Source of the DNA: Gemmatimonadota bacterium
GTDB taxonomy: Bacteria; Gemmatimonadota; Gemmatimonadetes; Gemmatimonadales; Gemmatimonadaceae
Direction: 5' to 3'
Assembly: GCA_026387915.1 (NCBI GenBank)
Contig: JAPLKS010000006.1
Coordinates: forward strand, 1 to 49,825
Length of the DNA: 49,825 nt
Numbering within the stretch: position 1 is the stretch's first letter; every line of letters begins with the position of its first letter. A program made the translations under genes and the position numbers. Under the pieces are notes generated by a model. The model was given only the letters and a program-made list of their open reading frames with translations, was not told where the DNA came from and made no database searches. Shown piece by piece: positions 8,545 to 17,682 of this stretch.

Positions 8545-11500
8545 ATGGGATACGGCATTAATCGACGCGCACGCGGATTCGCAGTCGCTCTCGCAGTGCT
8601 GGCGGGAGTCTCTGCCGCAGGCGCGCAAACGAACCGGCCCGCCGGAGGAGTGAGCGGGAAGGTCACGGACAAGGGATCGGGTGCGCCGATTGTCGGCGTG
8701 GCGGTTCAGGTTGAGGGCTCCAGCGCCGGAGTCGTGACGGGTTCGGACGGTTCCTACCGTATTGCGTCGGTGGCGTCGGGAGCACAGACCATCACGACAC
8801 GACGCATCGGCTACGTGTCCGCGAAGAAGACAGTGACGGTGGCCGATAACCAAACCGTCACCGCCGACTTTGCCCTTGAGGCAGCGGCAACGTCGCTCCA
8901 AGCTGTCGTCATGACAGCGACGGGCGCGCAACGCCGCATCGAACTCGGCAACGCGGTCTCGACCATTGAAGCGTCCGCGCGCATCGCCGAAACGCCGGTC
9001 AAGAACATCGGCGACCTGCTGTCGGCGCAGATGCCTGGCGTGCAGGTCTCGACCGCGGGGCTCACGGGCGGCACGAGCCGCATCCGTATTCGCGGCCAGA
9101 GTTCTTTGGCGCTGGCGAACGATCCGATCTACATCATTGATGGGGTGCGTATGACGAGCACCTCGAGCGGCAACGGCACGGGCGGCGGTACGGTGCCGAG
9201 TCGCGCCAACGACATCAATCCCGAAGAAATCGAGAGTATTGAAGTCGTGAAGGGTCCCTCCGCCGCCACCCTCTATGGCACGGATGCCGCGAACGGCGTG
9301 ATCGTGATCACCACCAAGCGTGGCCGCGCCGGGAAGCCGGTCTTTGCATTCCACACGGAGCAAGGGCGTCTCGACGACCGCAACAACTATCCGGCGACGT
9401 ATTCGCTCCTCGGGCATTCGCCCGGCGCCACGGCGCAGAAGCGTTGCTTCACGTACGACATCGCCGAAGGGTCGTGCTTGCTGGACAGCGCGACCGTGCT
9501 CAACCTGTGGAAGAACCCCGCGACGACCACCATCAAGTACGGCTCACGTCGTCTGGTTGGCGGGCAGGTTTCCGGCGGCAGCGAACAGGTGCGCTACTTC
9601 ATCAGTGCCGATATGAACGAAGAGACCGGTCCGGTGGGTCTCCCCGCAGTGGACAAGCAGCGGTTTGACTCGCTCGGCGTACAGATCCGGCCGAATATGC
9701 TCCGGCCGAATAATCTGCAGCAGCTGTCGTTGCGCTCAAATGTCGATGTTGCGATCACGCCGCACCTCGATGTGTCGGTGTCGGCTGGGCTCACCTCGCT
9801 CGACCAGCGTTTTCCGCAGAGTGAAAACGGCAATGTGGCGAGTTATGTGCAGCAGATGACGTTCGGCCCTGGCTACCGCACCGGCCCTGGGTACAGCGGC
9901 GTTGGCGCGGCCGGCGAGCCGCTCTTTGGCTACGCGGCCATGACGCCGGGCGAAGTCTTTCAGTTTGTGTCGTCGCAGAACGTGGTGCGTTTCGTCGGAA
10001 GCTCCACCGTCAACTGGCGGCCAATGAACTGGCTGCAGGTGCGCGGCGACGTGGGCTACGATATGGCGAATCAGGACGACTATACGCTCCAACGCTTCGG
10101 CGAAGGCCCGACGGGCGGCACGAACCTGCTCGGCTCCTCCGGCGACACCCGCACGACGCACGTGAACTTCACGTCGAACCTCGGCGCCACCGGGACATGG
10201 CAACTGCGCCCGTGGGCGCAGCTCCGGTCGACGGTCGGAACGCAGTACGTCGTCAACTCGCGCAACATCACGTCGGCGCGCGGCACGCAGTTGGTGCCCG
10301 GCGGCGAACTGCCGAGTCAGGGCACGATCTTCTCGGTCACAGCGAGCAGCGTGCCGTCGAAGACGCTCGGTATGTTCATCGAAGAGCAGTTGGCGTTGCG
10401 CGACCGTCTGTATTTCACGGTTGCGGTGCGATCGGACAAAAACAGCGCGTTCGGTGTCAACTACGCTGGCGTCTATTATCCCAAGGCGTCGGTGTCGTGG
10501 ATATTGTCGGACGAATCGTTCTTCCCGCACATGAAGTACCTAGAGCAGCTCCGGGTGCGTACGTCGTTCGGTGCGTCGGGCGTGCAGCCTGGCGCGACGG
10601 CGGCGTTGCGGACGTACACGAGCGCCACGGTGAACTTCGGTAATGCGGCGGTGGCAGGTTTGGCGGTTTCCAATCCAGGCAATCCGAACCTCCGGCCGGA
10701 GCGCACGAGCGAAGTTGAGGCTGGTATCGATGCCAAGCTGTTCGGTGGCCGTGCCAACATCGAACTCACGTACTACAAGAAGAACACGAACGACGCCCTC
10801 ATCAATCAGCCAGTGGCGCCGTCTGCAGGCGTGAGCGGTTATCTGGCCAATCTCGGCGGCGTGCAAAACTCCGGTGTGGAGTACAGCCTGCACGCGCAGC
10901 TGATTGATCGGCGCGACCTCGGCTGGGATGTGACGTATGCCGGTTCGTACAACGCCAACAAGGTTGTTTCGCTCGGTGGCATTATTGCCGCTCCGTTTGC
11001 GAGTGCGAGCGTCGGCTATCCGGTGGGCTCGGCGTACGGGCGCATCCTGACGTACGCAGATGCTAACAATGACGGGCTGCTCTCGCGCGGTGAGGTGACC
11101 ATCTCGACCGCAGCGAATCAGGTATTCCTTGGCCCCTTCAATCCGCCCACGCAGGTGTCCGTGTCGACGGGGGTGGAACTGTTCAGTCACCGTCTGCGTC
11201 TCTCGGCGCTCGCCGATCGTCGCGCGGGTGGCCGTATTGCGAACCTTGAGTTGATGCTTCCCTGTCTTGTGGCCATTGGGTGCGGCGACTTGCAGCGGAT
11301 GAACGCGCCGTTGGCCGTTCAGGCTCGTGGCATTGCGGTGAAGCAAGGGGTCACGTCGGTCTACAATCAGGATATGAGCTTCACGCGTCTGCGCGAGATC
11401 ACGGCCAGCTATACGCTGGACGAGACGCTCGTGCGTCAGCTCATGCGTGGTTCGTCGGCGCGGATCAGTCTGTCGGTCCGCAATGTCGCGCTCTGGAAGA

Positions 11501-11631
11501 CGTCGTATGACGGGACGGATCCGGAAAGTTCGTACGGCAGCTCGGCCGACCTTGGCTCAGCCGCCGCACAGAACGTGGCCGCGACCTCTCCGCCGATGTA
11601 CCTCATGCTGCGCCTCAACATCACTTACTGA
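8545..11631 (+). CDS. SusC/RagA-like TonB-dependent outer membrane receptor
   Basis: A 1028-residue outer-membrane protein. Order: signal peptide (1-27), carboxypeptidase-regulatory-like domain (about 35-115, VSGKVTDKGSGAPIVGVAV), plug domain (about 125-265) with SRIRIRGQSSLALANDPIYIIDGVR split around IYIIDG, IESIEVVKGPSAATLYGTDAANGVI (SusC signature region), then a 22-strand beta-barrel to the C-terminal LMLRLNITY ending in an aromatic residue. A ribosome site GGAG precedes the ATG at 8545. Such receptors import oligomers captured by a SusD-like partner, here the next gene. With peptidases rather than glycosidases around it, a peptide-like substrate is inferred. Confidence 0.95.
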   Translation: MGYGINRRARGFAVALAVLAGVSAAGAQTNRPAGGVSGKVTDKGSGAPIVGVAVQVEGSSAGVVTGSDGSYRIASVASGAQTITTRRIGYVSAKKTVTVADNQTVTADFALEAAATSLQAVVMTATGAQRRIELGNAVSTIEASARIAETPVKNIGDLLSAQMPGVQVSTAGLTGGTSRIRIRGQSSLALANDPIYIIDGVRMTSTSSGNGTGGGTVPSRANDINPEEIESIEVVKGPSAATLYGTDAANGVIVITTKRGRAGKPVFAFHTEQGRLDDRNNYPATYSLLGHSPGATAQKRCFTYDIAEGSCLLDSATVLNLWKNPATTTIKYGSRRLVGGQVSGGSEQVRYFISADMNEETGPVGLPAVDKQRFDSLGVQIRPNMLRPNNLQQLSLRSNVDVAITPHLDVSVSAGLTSLDQRFPQSENGNVASYVQQMTFGPGYRTGPGYSGVGAAGEPLFGYAAMTPGEVFQFVSSQNVVRFVGSSTVNWRPMNWLQVRGDVGYDMANQDDYTLQRFGEGPTGGTNLLGSSGDTRTTHVNFTSNLGATGTWQLRPWAQLRSTVGTQYVVNSRNITSARGTQLVPGGELPSQGTIFSVTASSVPSKTLGMFIEEQLALRDRLYFTVAVRSDKNSAFGVNYAGVYYPKASVSWILSDESFFPHMKYLEQLRVRTSFGASGVQPGATAALRTYTSATVNFGNAAVAGLAVSNPGNPNLRPERTSEVEAGIDAKLFGGRANIELTYYKKNTNDALINQPVAPSAGVSGYLANLGGVQNSGVEYSLHAQLIDRRDLGWDVTYAGSYNANKVVSLGGIIAAPFASASVGYPVGSAYGRILTYADANNDGLLSRGEVTISTAANQVFLGPFNPPTQVSVSTGVELFSHRLRLSALADRRAGGRIANLELMLPCLVAIGCGDLQRMNAPLAVQARGIAVKQGVTSVYNQDMSFTRLREITASYTLDETLVRQLMRGSSARISLSVRNVALWKTSYDGTDPESSYGSSADLGSAAAQNVAATSPPMYLMLRLNITY

Positions 11632-11650
11632 CGACTGGGGATTCCTAACG

Positions 11651-13045
11651 ATGACGCCCATTTACGTGCGTATCCGCTCTGTCGTCACCGCGGCGGCCGT
11701 CTTGCTCGGCTCGACCGCGTGCGACAAGTTGCAACACGACCTGCTGACGGCGAACATCGTCGGCACGGTCACGCCGGCGAGTATCAATAACGCCGCCGCC
11801 GCCGACGCGCTGCGCGTTGGTGCGCTCGGTGCCTTCAATAACATCACGGGCGCTGGACAAGTCTGGACATTCAGCGATCTCGCCACCGATGTGTGGAAGA
11901 CCGCTGATGCCCGCCAGCAGAGCGGGGAGTTCGATATTGGATTGGTGTTCAATACTGACGTCGACCTCCAGGCCAACTACGCCAGTCTGTATGTGGCGAT
12001 TGCACGGTCCAACGAAGCCATCACCGCGCTTCGGACCTATATGCCGAACCCCGCGTGGGGCATCGGCCAGATGTATCTCGTCAAGGGTTTTGCTGAGATG
12101 CAGCTCGCCGAGTACTTCTGCAACGGCACGCCGCTCACCACTATTCAGAACGGGGCCATCGTCTACGGCACGCCGCTCTCGAACCAGCAGGTGTTCACGA
12201 TTGCGGCGGCGCATGTCGATTCGGCGATGGCGTTGTTCACGGCCACGGACGCCACGACCGCAGCGCTCCTGAGTGCTGCCAAAATCACGAAGGGGCGCAT
12301 TCTGGTGGATATGGGTCGCTTTAGTAATGCCGCAACGGCGGTGGCAGGCGTTGCCACTTCGTTTGCATATCAAAACACGTTCGCGCTCGCGACCGGCGAC
12401 AACGGTGTGTGGAACATCAATAACAATCTCAAGCGGTTTACGGTCGGCGACAGCATGGACGCGTCTGGCGTTATTGGTAACGCGCTTCCGTTTGCGTCGT
12501 CGGGCGATCCGCGGGTGAAGGTCACCGGCACGACGCTGGGCACCTCGCCGCTTGGACGCGGGAATGACGGATCCACCAACCTGGTCGGGCAATCGATCTG
12601 GGGTCGGTCGGACGCGATCAACATTGTCTCTGGCTTGGATGCGCGTTTGATCGAAGCCGAGGCGGCGCTGAACGCGAGCGATCTCGCCGGAATGACGGCC
12701 ATTCTCAATACGTTGCGATTGACGCCACCGGCGTTGTCGCCCACGTACACGCCTGCGGCGATGGCGCCGCTCGCCGTGCCGGCCTCGGCGGCGCTCGCCG
12801 CCACGCTATTCTTCCGCGAAAAAGCGTTCTGGACGTTTGGTCGCGGCACGCGGCTCGGCGACCTGCGCCGTTTGATGCGCCAGTATGGGCGTACCCACGA
12901 TGCGGTGTTTCCGACCGGTGTCTACTTCAAGACGTCGGCGCAGTACGTGAGCGAGGCCAATCTGCAGATCAGCAGCCTCGAGGCGACGAACCCCAATGTG
13001 GTGCTCGGTGCCAACTCGTCGTACTGCACGGACCGACTCCCATGA
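11651..13045 (+). CDS. SusD/RagB-like outer membrane lipoprotein
   Basis: A 464-residue lipoprotein beginning with a short signal peptide whose lipobox is LGSTAC (Cys near residue 24). Helical TPR-like repeats follow, as in SusD: YASLYVAIARSNEAI, MYLVKGFAEMQLAEYFC, IVSGLDARLIEAEAALN, and the C-terminal FFREKAFWTFGRGTRLGDLRRL, which matches the conserved SusD ending (R-x-x-F-W-x-x-G-x-R-x-x-D-L-R). It should cap the SusC barrel at 8545 and bind the substrate on the cell surface. The gap to the receptor gene is 19 bp. The start at 11651 places the signal peptide correctly; the frame is open further upstream only inside the receptor gene. Confidence 0.92.
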   Translation: MTPIYVRIRSVVTAAAVLLGSTACDKLQHDLLTANIVGTVTPASINNAAAADALRVGALGAFNNITGAGQVWTFSDLATDVWKTADARQQSGEFDIGLVFNTDVDLQANYASLYVAIARSNEAITALRTYMPNPAWGIGQMYLVKGFAEMQLAEYFCNGTPLTTIQNGAIVYGTPLSNQQVFTIAAAHVDSAMALFTATDATTAALLSAAKITKGRILVDMGRFSNAATAVAGVATSFAYQNTFALATGDNGVWNINNNLKRFTVGDSMDASGVIGNALPFASSGDPRVKVTGTTLGTSPLGRGNDGSTNLVGQSIWGRSDAINIVSGLDARLIEAEAALNASDLAGMTAILNTLRLTPPALSPTYTPAAMAPLAVPASAALAATLFFREKAFWTFGRGTRLGDLRRLMRQYGRTHDAVFPTGVYFKTSAQYVSEANLQISSLEATNPNVVLGANSSYCTDRLP

Positions 13046-13067
13046 CCCTCGACACGCGGACCGCCGC

Positions 13068-14417
13068 ATGAGCTCCAAAGCTACCGCAGTTCCTGCGTCG
13101 ACATTGACGCAGGGGCTGACGATGGTCGATGTCATCTCCTTTGGCGTCGGGTCCGCCGTTGGTGTTTCGATATTCTCGATTATGGCACCGGCCGCGCAGT
13201 TGGCCGGGAGCGGTATGTTGTTGGCCTTGGCCGTGGCCGCGGTGCCGATGGTGATTTTTGCTGTTGTCTACGCCTTTATGGGATCGACGGTTCCTCGCTC
13301 GGGCGCATCGTTTGATTGGCCCGCGCAGTTTATCCATCCGTTTGTAGGATTTATGGTGGCGTGGTTGCGCGTCATCGGGAACACGGGCGCGCTGACGGTG
13401 CTCACACTCGTGCTCGTGAGTTACGTCGGACGCGTGTATCCGCTTCCGCAGAAGCCGGCGATGTTCGCGTTGCTCGTGGTCTTCACGCTCGCGAATCTCG
13501 TTGGCGTGAAGGTCGCCGCCGGTGTGGAGCGGGTGCTCGTGGTGGTCAAACTCACGGCGTTCGCGATCTTTGCTTTTGTGGGAATGTCCTCTGTGAGTTC
13601 TGTGAACTTTCACCCGGTCGTTGGTCATGGGCTGGGTGGCGTGTTCATGTCACTCCCGCTGCTTGTGTCGCTCTACATGGGCATCGAGGGCGCGACAGAG
13701 GTTGGTGAAGAAATCAAGAACGGTCCCGCCGTCATCGCACGGGGACTCGCAGTGGCCGTCGGCATCACGATTGTCGTCTACCTGTTGGTCTCGAGTGTGG
13801 CCCTCGGTGTGCTCGGCGCTCCGGCGCTCGGCGCGAGCGATGCTCCGCTGTTCGACGCGGGCAAGCATTTCCTCGGTGCGTGGAATACACCGCTGATGCT
13901 CATCGCGGCCGTCGCGTCCATCAGCACTTCCATCAACGCCGTGTTCTTGACTTTTACCCGGTTTCTCTTTGCGATGGGGCGTGACGGGGTGCTCCCAGGC
14001 GCCTTTGCTCGCGTGCATCCGAAGTGGGGCACGCCGCACGTTGCCGTGTTCGCCGTTTTCGCACTCGGCGTGGCTGGGCTGGCGCTGCCGTCGGGACTCG
14101 TGTTCCTTTTCTTAGCCATCAGTATTCCTACCACGCTGAAGTACGTCAGCAACTGCTGGTCTGCGTGGCGGTTAGTGAATCATCATCCTGCGCTGCACGC
14201 CCGTGCGAAATTCGCACTGAGTGCGCGCGCCGTAAAATTGTGGTCTGGTGCAGGGATCGTCTGCGGCCTTGGAATTATCGTGGCGGGAATCGAAGCCGAC
14301 TGGCGCCCGTACGGGATTCTGGGCGCTTGGTTCGCAATCGGCTGTGTGTATTGGCTTGTCAGGGGGCAGCGTATGAGTCGTAGCATGCAGGCACTTTCGG
14401 CCACGCCCGCGCCGTGA
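13068..14417 (+). CDS. APC-family amino acid permease (right arm)
   Basis: A 449-residue inner-membrane transporter with about twelve transmembrane segments and the APC glycine-rich first helix (GVGSAVGVSIFSIM). It is a close paralogue of the permease at 4752, and both belong to the same divergent locus. Its ATG lies 22 bp behind the SusD gene, and its TGA overlaps the GTG of the propeller gene (GTGA), which points to one polycistronic unit. It probably carries the amino acid or small product released by the exported peptidases into the cytoplasm. Substrate unknown. Confidence 0.9.
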   Translation: MSSKATAVPASTLTQGLTMVDVISFGVGSAVGVSIFSIMAPAAQLAGSGMLLALAVAAVPMVIFAVVYAFMGSTVPRSGASFDWPAQFIHPFVGFMVAWLRVIGNTGALTVLTLVLVSYVGRVYPLPQKPAMFALLVVFTLANLVGVKVAAGVERVLVVVKLTAFAIFAFVGMSSVSSVNFHPVVGHGLGGVFMSLPLLVSLYMGIEGATEVGEEIKNGPAVIARGLAVAVGITIVVYLLVSSVALGVLGAPALGASDAPLFDAGKHFLGAWNTPLMLIAAVASISTSINAVFLTFTRFLFAMGRDGVLPGAFARVHPKWGTPHVAVFAVFALGVAGLALPSGLVFLFLAISIPTTLKYVSNCWSAWRLVNHHPALHARAKFALSARAVKLWSGAGIVCGLGIIVAGIEADWRPYGILGAWFAIGCVYWLVRGQRMSRSMQALSATPAP

Positions 14418-17400
14418 ACTATCGGCGGGGGCAGTGCCTAGCGGTGGTCATCGCGGTGGCCTGCGCTAGCGCCACGGCGCCCGCGCAAGTCGCCGACTCG
14501 CTCGTGATCGCCGCCGCTCGCTGGCGCACGATCGGTCCGGCCCTGAGTAGCGGGCGGCTGGCCGACGTGGTGGGCATTCCAGGGCCTTCCAAAACGTTTT
14601 TCATTGCCGCGGCAGCAGGCGGCGTGTGGAAATCGGGCAACAATGGGATCACTTGGCGCCCTGTCTTCGACGACAAACGCATCGCATCCATGGGCGCGCT
14701 CGCCATCGCACCATCCGACACGCAGACCGTGTGGGCTGGGTCGGGTGAACCGAACGTGCGCTATCCATCAGAGCCGGGCGGTGGCGTCTTCAAGTCATCA
14801 GACGGTGGCGCGACCTGGCGCCTGATGGGCCTGAATAAATCGGAACGAATTGGGCGCATCGTGGTGCATCCGCGAGATCCCAACATTGTGTATGTGGCGG
14901 CACTCGGCGCCCTGTATGGCCGCAATGCGGAACGCGGACTCTACAAGACCACCGACGGCGGAAAAACGTGGGTCCTCAGCAAGTTCATTGACGACCGCAC
15001 GGGCTTTGTCGATGTCGTCATGGATCCCCGCAATCCAGAGGTGCTGTACGCGGCGAGCTGGCAGGTACGCCGTACGGCCTACTCCCTGGAGAGTGGTGGC
15101 CCAGGGTCGGGTCTCTGGAAAACCGTCGATGGTGGCCGCACGTGGACGGAGATCGTCGGCTCCGGATTCCCCACTGGGGTAAAGGGGCGCATCGGACTCG
15201 CACTGGCGCCGAGCAACCCCGACGTCGTGTACGCGCTCACAGAGGCGGGCCGGCCGACCACAGACAAGTCGTACGTGCCTGAGTATCACGCGCCGAACAG
15301 CGGCTTGTATCGTTCGGCCGACGCGGGGCGGACCTGGACCAAGACGAGCGACTACAACGATCGGCCATTTTACTACTCGCAGGTCCGCGTCGATCCGCGC
15401 GACAGTGACCGCATCTATTTTTCGTCGAGTCCGCTGCAGCTCTCAACCGATGGCGGTAGAACCTCCCGGTTGGCCTCGGAAGGCGTGCATTCCGATACGC
15501 ACGGCATCTGGATTGACCCCAGTGACCCCGAGCGATGGGCGATCGCTGGGGACGGTGGCTTCTCCATCACGTTCGATAAAGGGGGGACGTTCCTCTCCCC
15601 AATGAATCTGCCGCTGAGCCAGTTCTATCATGTTGGGCTCGACAATGCGATTCCGTACAACGTGTGTGCGGGCGGTCAGGACAATGGCGTGCACTGTGGG
15701 CCGAGTCGCCGAAAGGGCGGCACAACCACGAACGCGGACTGGTCGTTGGTGCAAGGCGGGGACATGGCCTACGCCATTCCAGATCCGTTCAATCCATCGC
15801 TCTGGTTCACGGAGTCGAGCAGCGCGTTGATCACGCGCCTGAATCTGAACACGAGCGAAGGGATGACGGTGCGTCGCCCGCACTGGGAAGCCCGCTATCA
15901 AACGTGGGAGGATTCCATTGCTACGGTGCGTGGTAATCCGTTGACTCCTGCCGCGCCAACGGTGGTTGCCGCGATCGCCGCGCTACGCGCCAAGCAGCAT
16001 CAGGATTCGCTTGACCTCGACATCCGCTTTGGCTGGGATGCGGGACTCGTGGTATCGGCGCACAAGCAGGGAGTCGTCTACTGGGGCGGAAGTCGGGTGC
16101 TCAAGTCGACGCAGGGCGGAGAGCATATGACGCCCATCTCGCCAGACCTCACCAAGAAACTCTACGCCAAAATTGACACGTCGCAGCATCTCACCGGCGG
16201 CGTGAACCTCGAGACGACGTACACGGAGTCGTTTGGATACACGGTCGCGCTCGCGGAGTCACCAATTAAAGCCGGCCTGCTGTACGCGGGGACAGATGAC
16301 GGCAACGTCTGGGTGACGCACGATGACGGCGCGAAGTGGGAAGATCTCTCCGATCGTTTTCCGGGCCTGCCGGCTACGGAGCCGTATGTGGCAAGCATCG
16401 AGCCTTCGCATGCCGACACGCTGACGTTCTATGTCGTGTTCGACAACCATCGCGTCAACGATGGAAAACCATACCTGTATGCCACGCACGATGGTGGCCG
16501 CACCTTCCGTCGCATCTCCAGCGGACTGCCCGCTGACGGGCCCGCCGACTATTTGCATGTGGTGCGTGAGGATCCGCACAACGCGAGTCTGCTCTTCGTC
16601 GGTTCGTCGATCGGCGTCTTTGTGTCGGTCGACGGCGGAGCAACGTGGGGACGTTTCATGACTGGGCTCCCGTCCGTCCCAGTGTTTGATTTGCAGATCC
16701 ACGCACGCGACCACGAACTGGTGGCGGCGACCCACGGGCGTAGCATCTGGGTGGTAGATATTGCGCCGCTCGAAGATCGCGATGCCCGTGCGCGCACCGC
16801 GCAGTCGTATCTCTTTTCCCCACGCTCGGCGCTGCAGTGGTCGGAGCCCGCCACGCGCGGCAACGCAGAGGGGAACGCGACGTTCGAGACCATCAGTCCG
16901 CCATACGGCGCGCGCATCACCTATCGTCTCGCGGCAGCCGTCCCAAGCGGAGTCGTCTCCATTAGTGTGGCAAACGCCGCCGGCGACGTGCTGACGACGC
17001 TTCGCGGCCCAGGCGACGGAGCAGGCGTCCGTTCTGTAGTGTGGGACTATCTGATTCCCGCACCCGCGTCGGCTCCCGCTCCGCTGTCAGCCTCGATGCG
17101 CCGCGATAGTGTCTTGCGTGCCGTTCGAGTGCCGGTCGTTCTCGACTCCCTCCGGAAGGCAGGGTATGATCCGGTCTCACTCACGCGAGCCAGTGAACTG
17201 ATCGCGAGCGCGCGGTTCAGCGGCACCTCTGCCGGTGGTCGAGGAGCGCGCGGCGGACGTGGGGCGAGTGTCGGCGGCGCCTCAACCGGATGCGAGCGGC
17301 CGTCGACGCCGCAAGAACTGTTCTGCCCACGCCCGGCGGAAGGTGGTCCACAAGGACCGAGAGGCATCCAGGGCCCCTTCACAAGCCCGTTGGTCGTCAA

Positions 17401-17635
17401 CGGAGCAGATCCCAAGCGGGTGCTCCGTGTGTTTGATATCGTGGGATTCTCCTACTTCAATACTCCCAGCGGACGATCGTGGCTCGGCTCCGGAAATGAG
17501 GGCGCGCCGAGTCCTTCGTTAGCCCCTCCGGGGGAGTACACGCTCACGCTTATCGCGGGTAGTGACACCACGAGGCAGCGTTTGCGGGTGGAGCGTGCAT
17601 CGAGTGCGTCCGGCGGGATCCCACGAAGACACTAA
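14414..17635 (+). CDS. Exported BNR/VPS10-like beta-propeller protein
   Basis: A 1073-residue exported protein (signal peptide to about residue 25, SATAPAQ). At least five Asp-box/BNR motifs are visible (SSDGGATW, TTDGGKTW, TVDGGRTW, SADAGRTW, SVDGGATW), the hallmark of sialidase/sortilin (VPS10) type propellers. The second half (about 780-1073) is a beta-rich tail with a Gly/Arg-rich linker near residues 935-960. Proteins of this type are often called 'glycosyl hydrolase' but no catalytic triad of a sialidase is evident, so binding or scaffolding is as likely. Its GTG start overlaps the permease stop. In this setting it may hold or present substrates to the peptidases. The enzymatic label should be treated as unproven. 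Confidence 0.88.
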   Translation: MNYRRGQCLAVVIAVACASATAPAQVADSLVIAAARWRTIGPALSSGRLADVVGIPGPSKTFFIAAAAGGVWKSGNNGITWRPVFDDKRIASMGALAIAPSDTQTVWAGSGEPNVRYPSEPGGGVFKSSDGGATWRLMGLNKSERIGRIVVHPRDPNIVYVAALGALYGRNAERGLYKTTDGGKTWVLSKFIDDRTGFVDVVMDPRNPEVLYAASWQVRRTAYSLESGGPGSGLWKTVDGGRTWTEIVGSGFPTGVKGRIGLALAPSNPDVVYALTEAGRPTTDKSYVPEYHAPNSGLYRSADAGRTWTKTSDYNDRPFYYSQVRVDPRDSDRIYFSSSPLQLSTDGGRTSRLASEGVHSDTHGIWIDPSDPERWAIAGDGGFSITFDKGGTFLSPMNLPLSQFYHVGLDNAIPYNVCAGGQDNGVHCGPSRRKGGTTTNADWSLVQGGDMAYAIPDPFNPSLWFTESSSALITRLNLNTSEGMTVRRPHWEARYQTWEDSIATVRGNPLTPAAPTVVAAIAALRAKQHQDSLDLDIRFGWDAGLVVSAHKQGVVYWGGSRVLKSTQGGEHMTPISPDLTKKLYAKIDTSQHLTGGVNLETTYTESFGYTVALAESPIKAGLLYAGTDDGNVWVTHDDGAKWEDLSDRFPGLPATEPYVASIEPSHADTLTFYVVFDNHRVNDGKPYLYATHDGGRTFRRISSGLPADGPADYLHVVREDPHNASLLFVGSSIGVFVSVDGGATWGRFMTGLPSVPVFDLQIHARDHELVAATHGRSIWVVDIAPLEDRDARARTAQSYLFSPRSALQWSEPATRGNAEGNATFETISPPYGARITYRLAAAVPSGVVSISVANAAGDVLTTLRGPGDGAGVRSVVWDYLIPAPASAPAPLSASMRRDSVLRAVRVPVVLDSLRKAGYDPVSLTRASELIASARFSGTSAGGRGARGGRGASVGGASTGCERPSTPQELFCPRPAEGGPQGPRGIQGPFTSPLVVNGADPKRVLRVFDIVGFSYFNTPSGRSWLGSGNEGAPSPSLAPPGEYTLTLIAGSDTTRQRLRVERASSASGGIPRRH

Positions 17636-17682
17636 TATTGTGTTGCAGGTTGAGCACGGCGAACGCCCTTCCGAGAATTACT

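Noticed and set aside
8383-9417. Minus-strand open frame opposite the SusC receptor
   Set aside because: Low-complexity Arg-rich product, antisense to a clear receptor gene.
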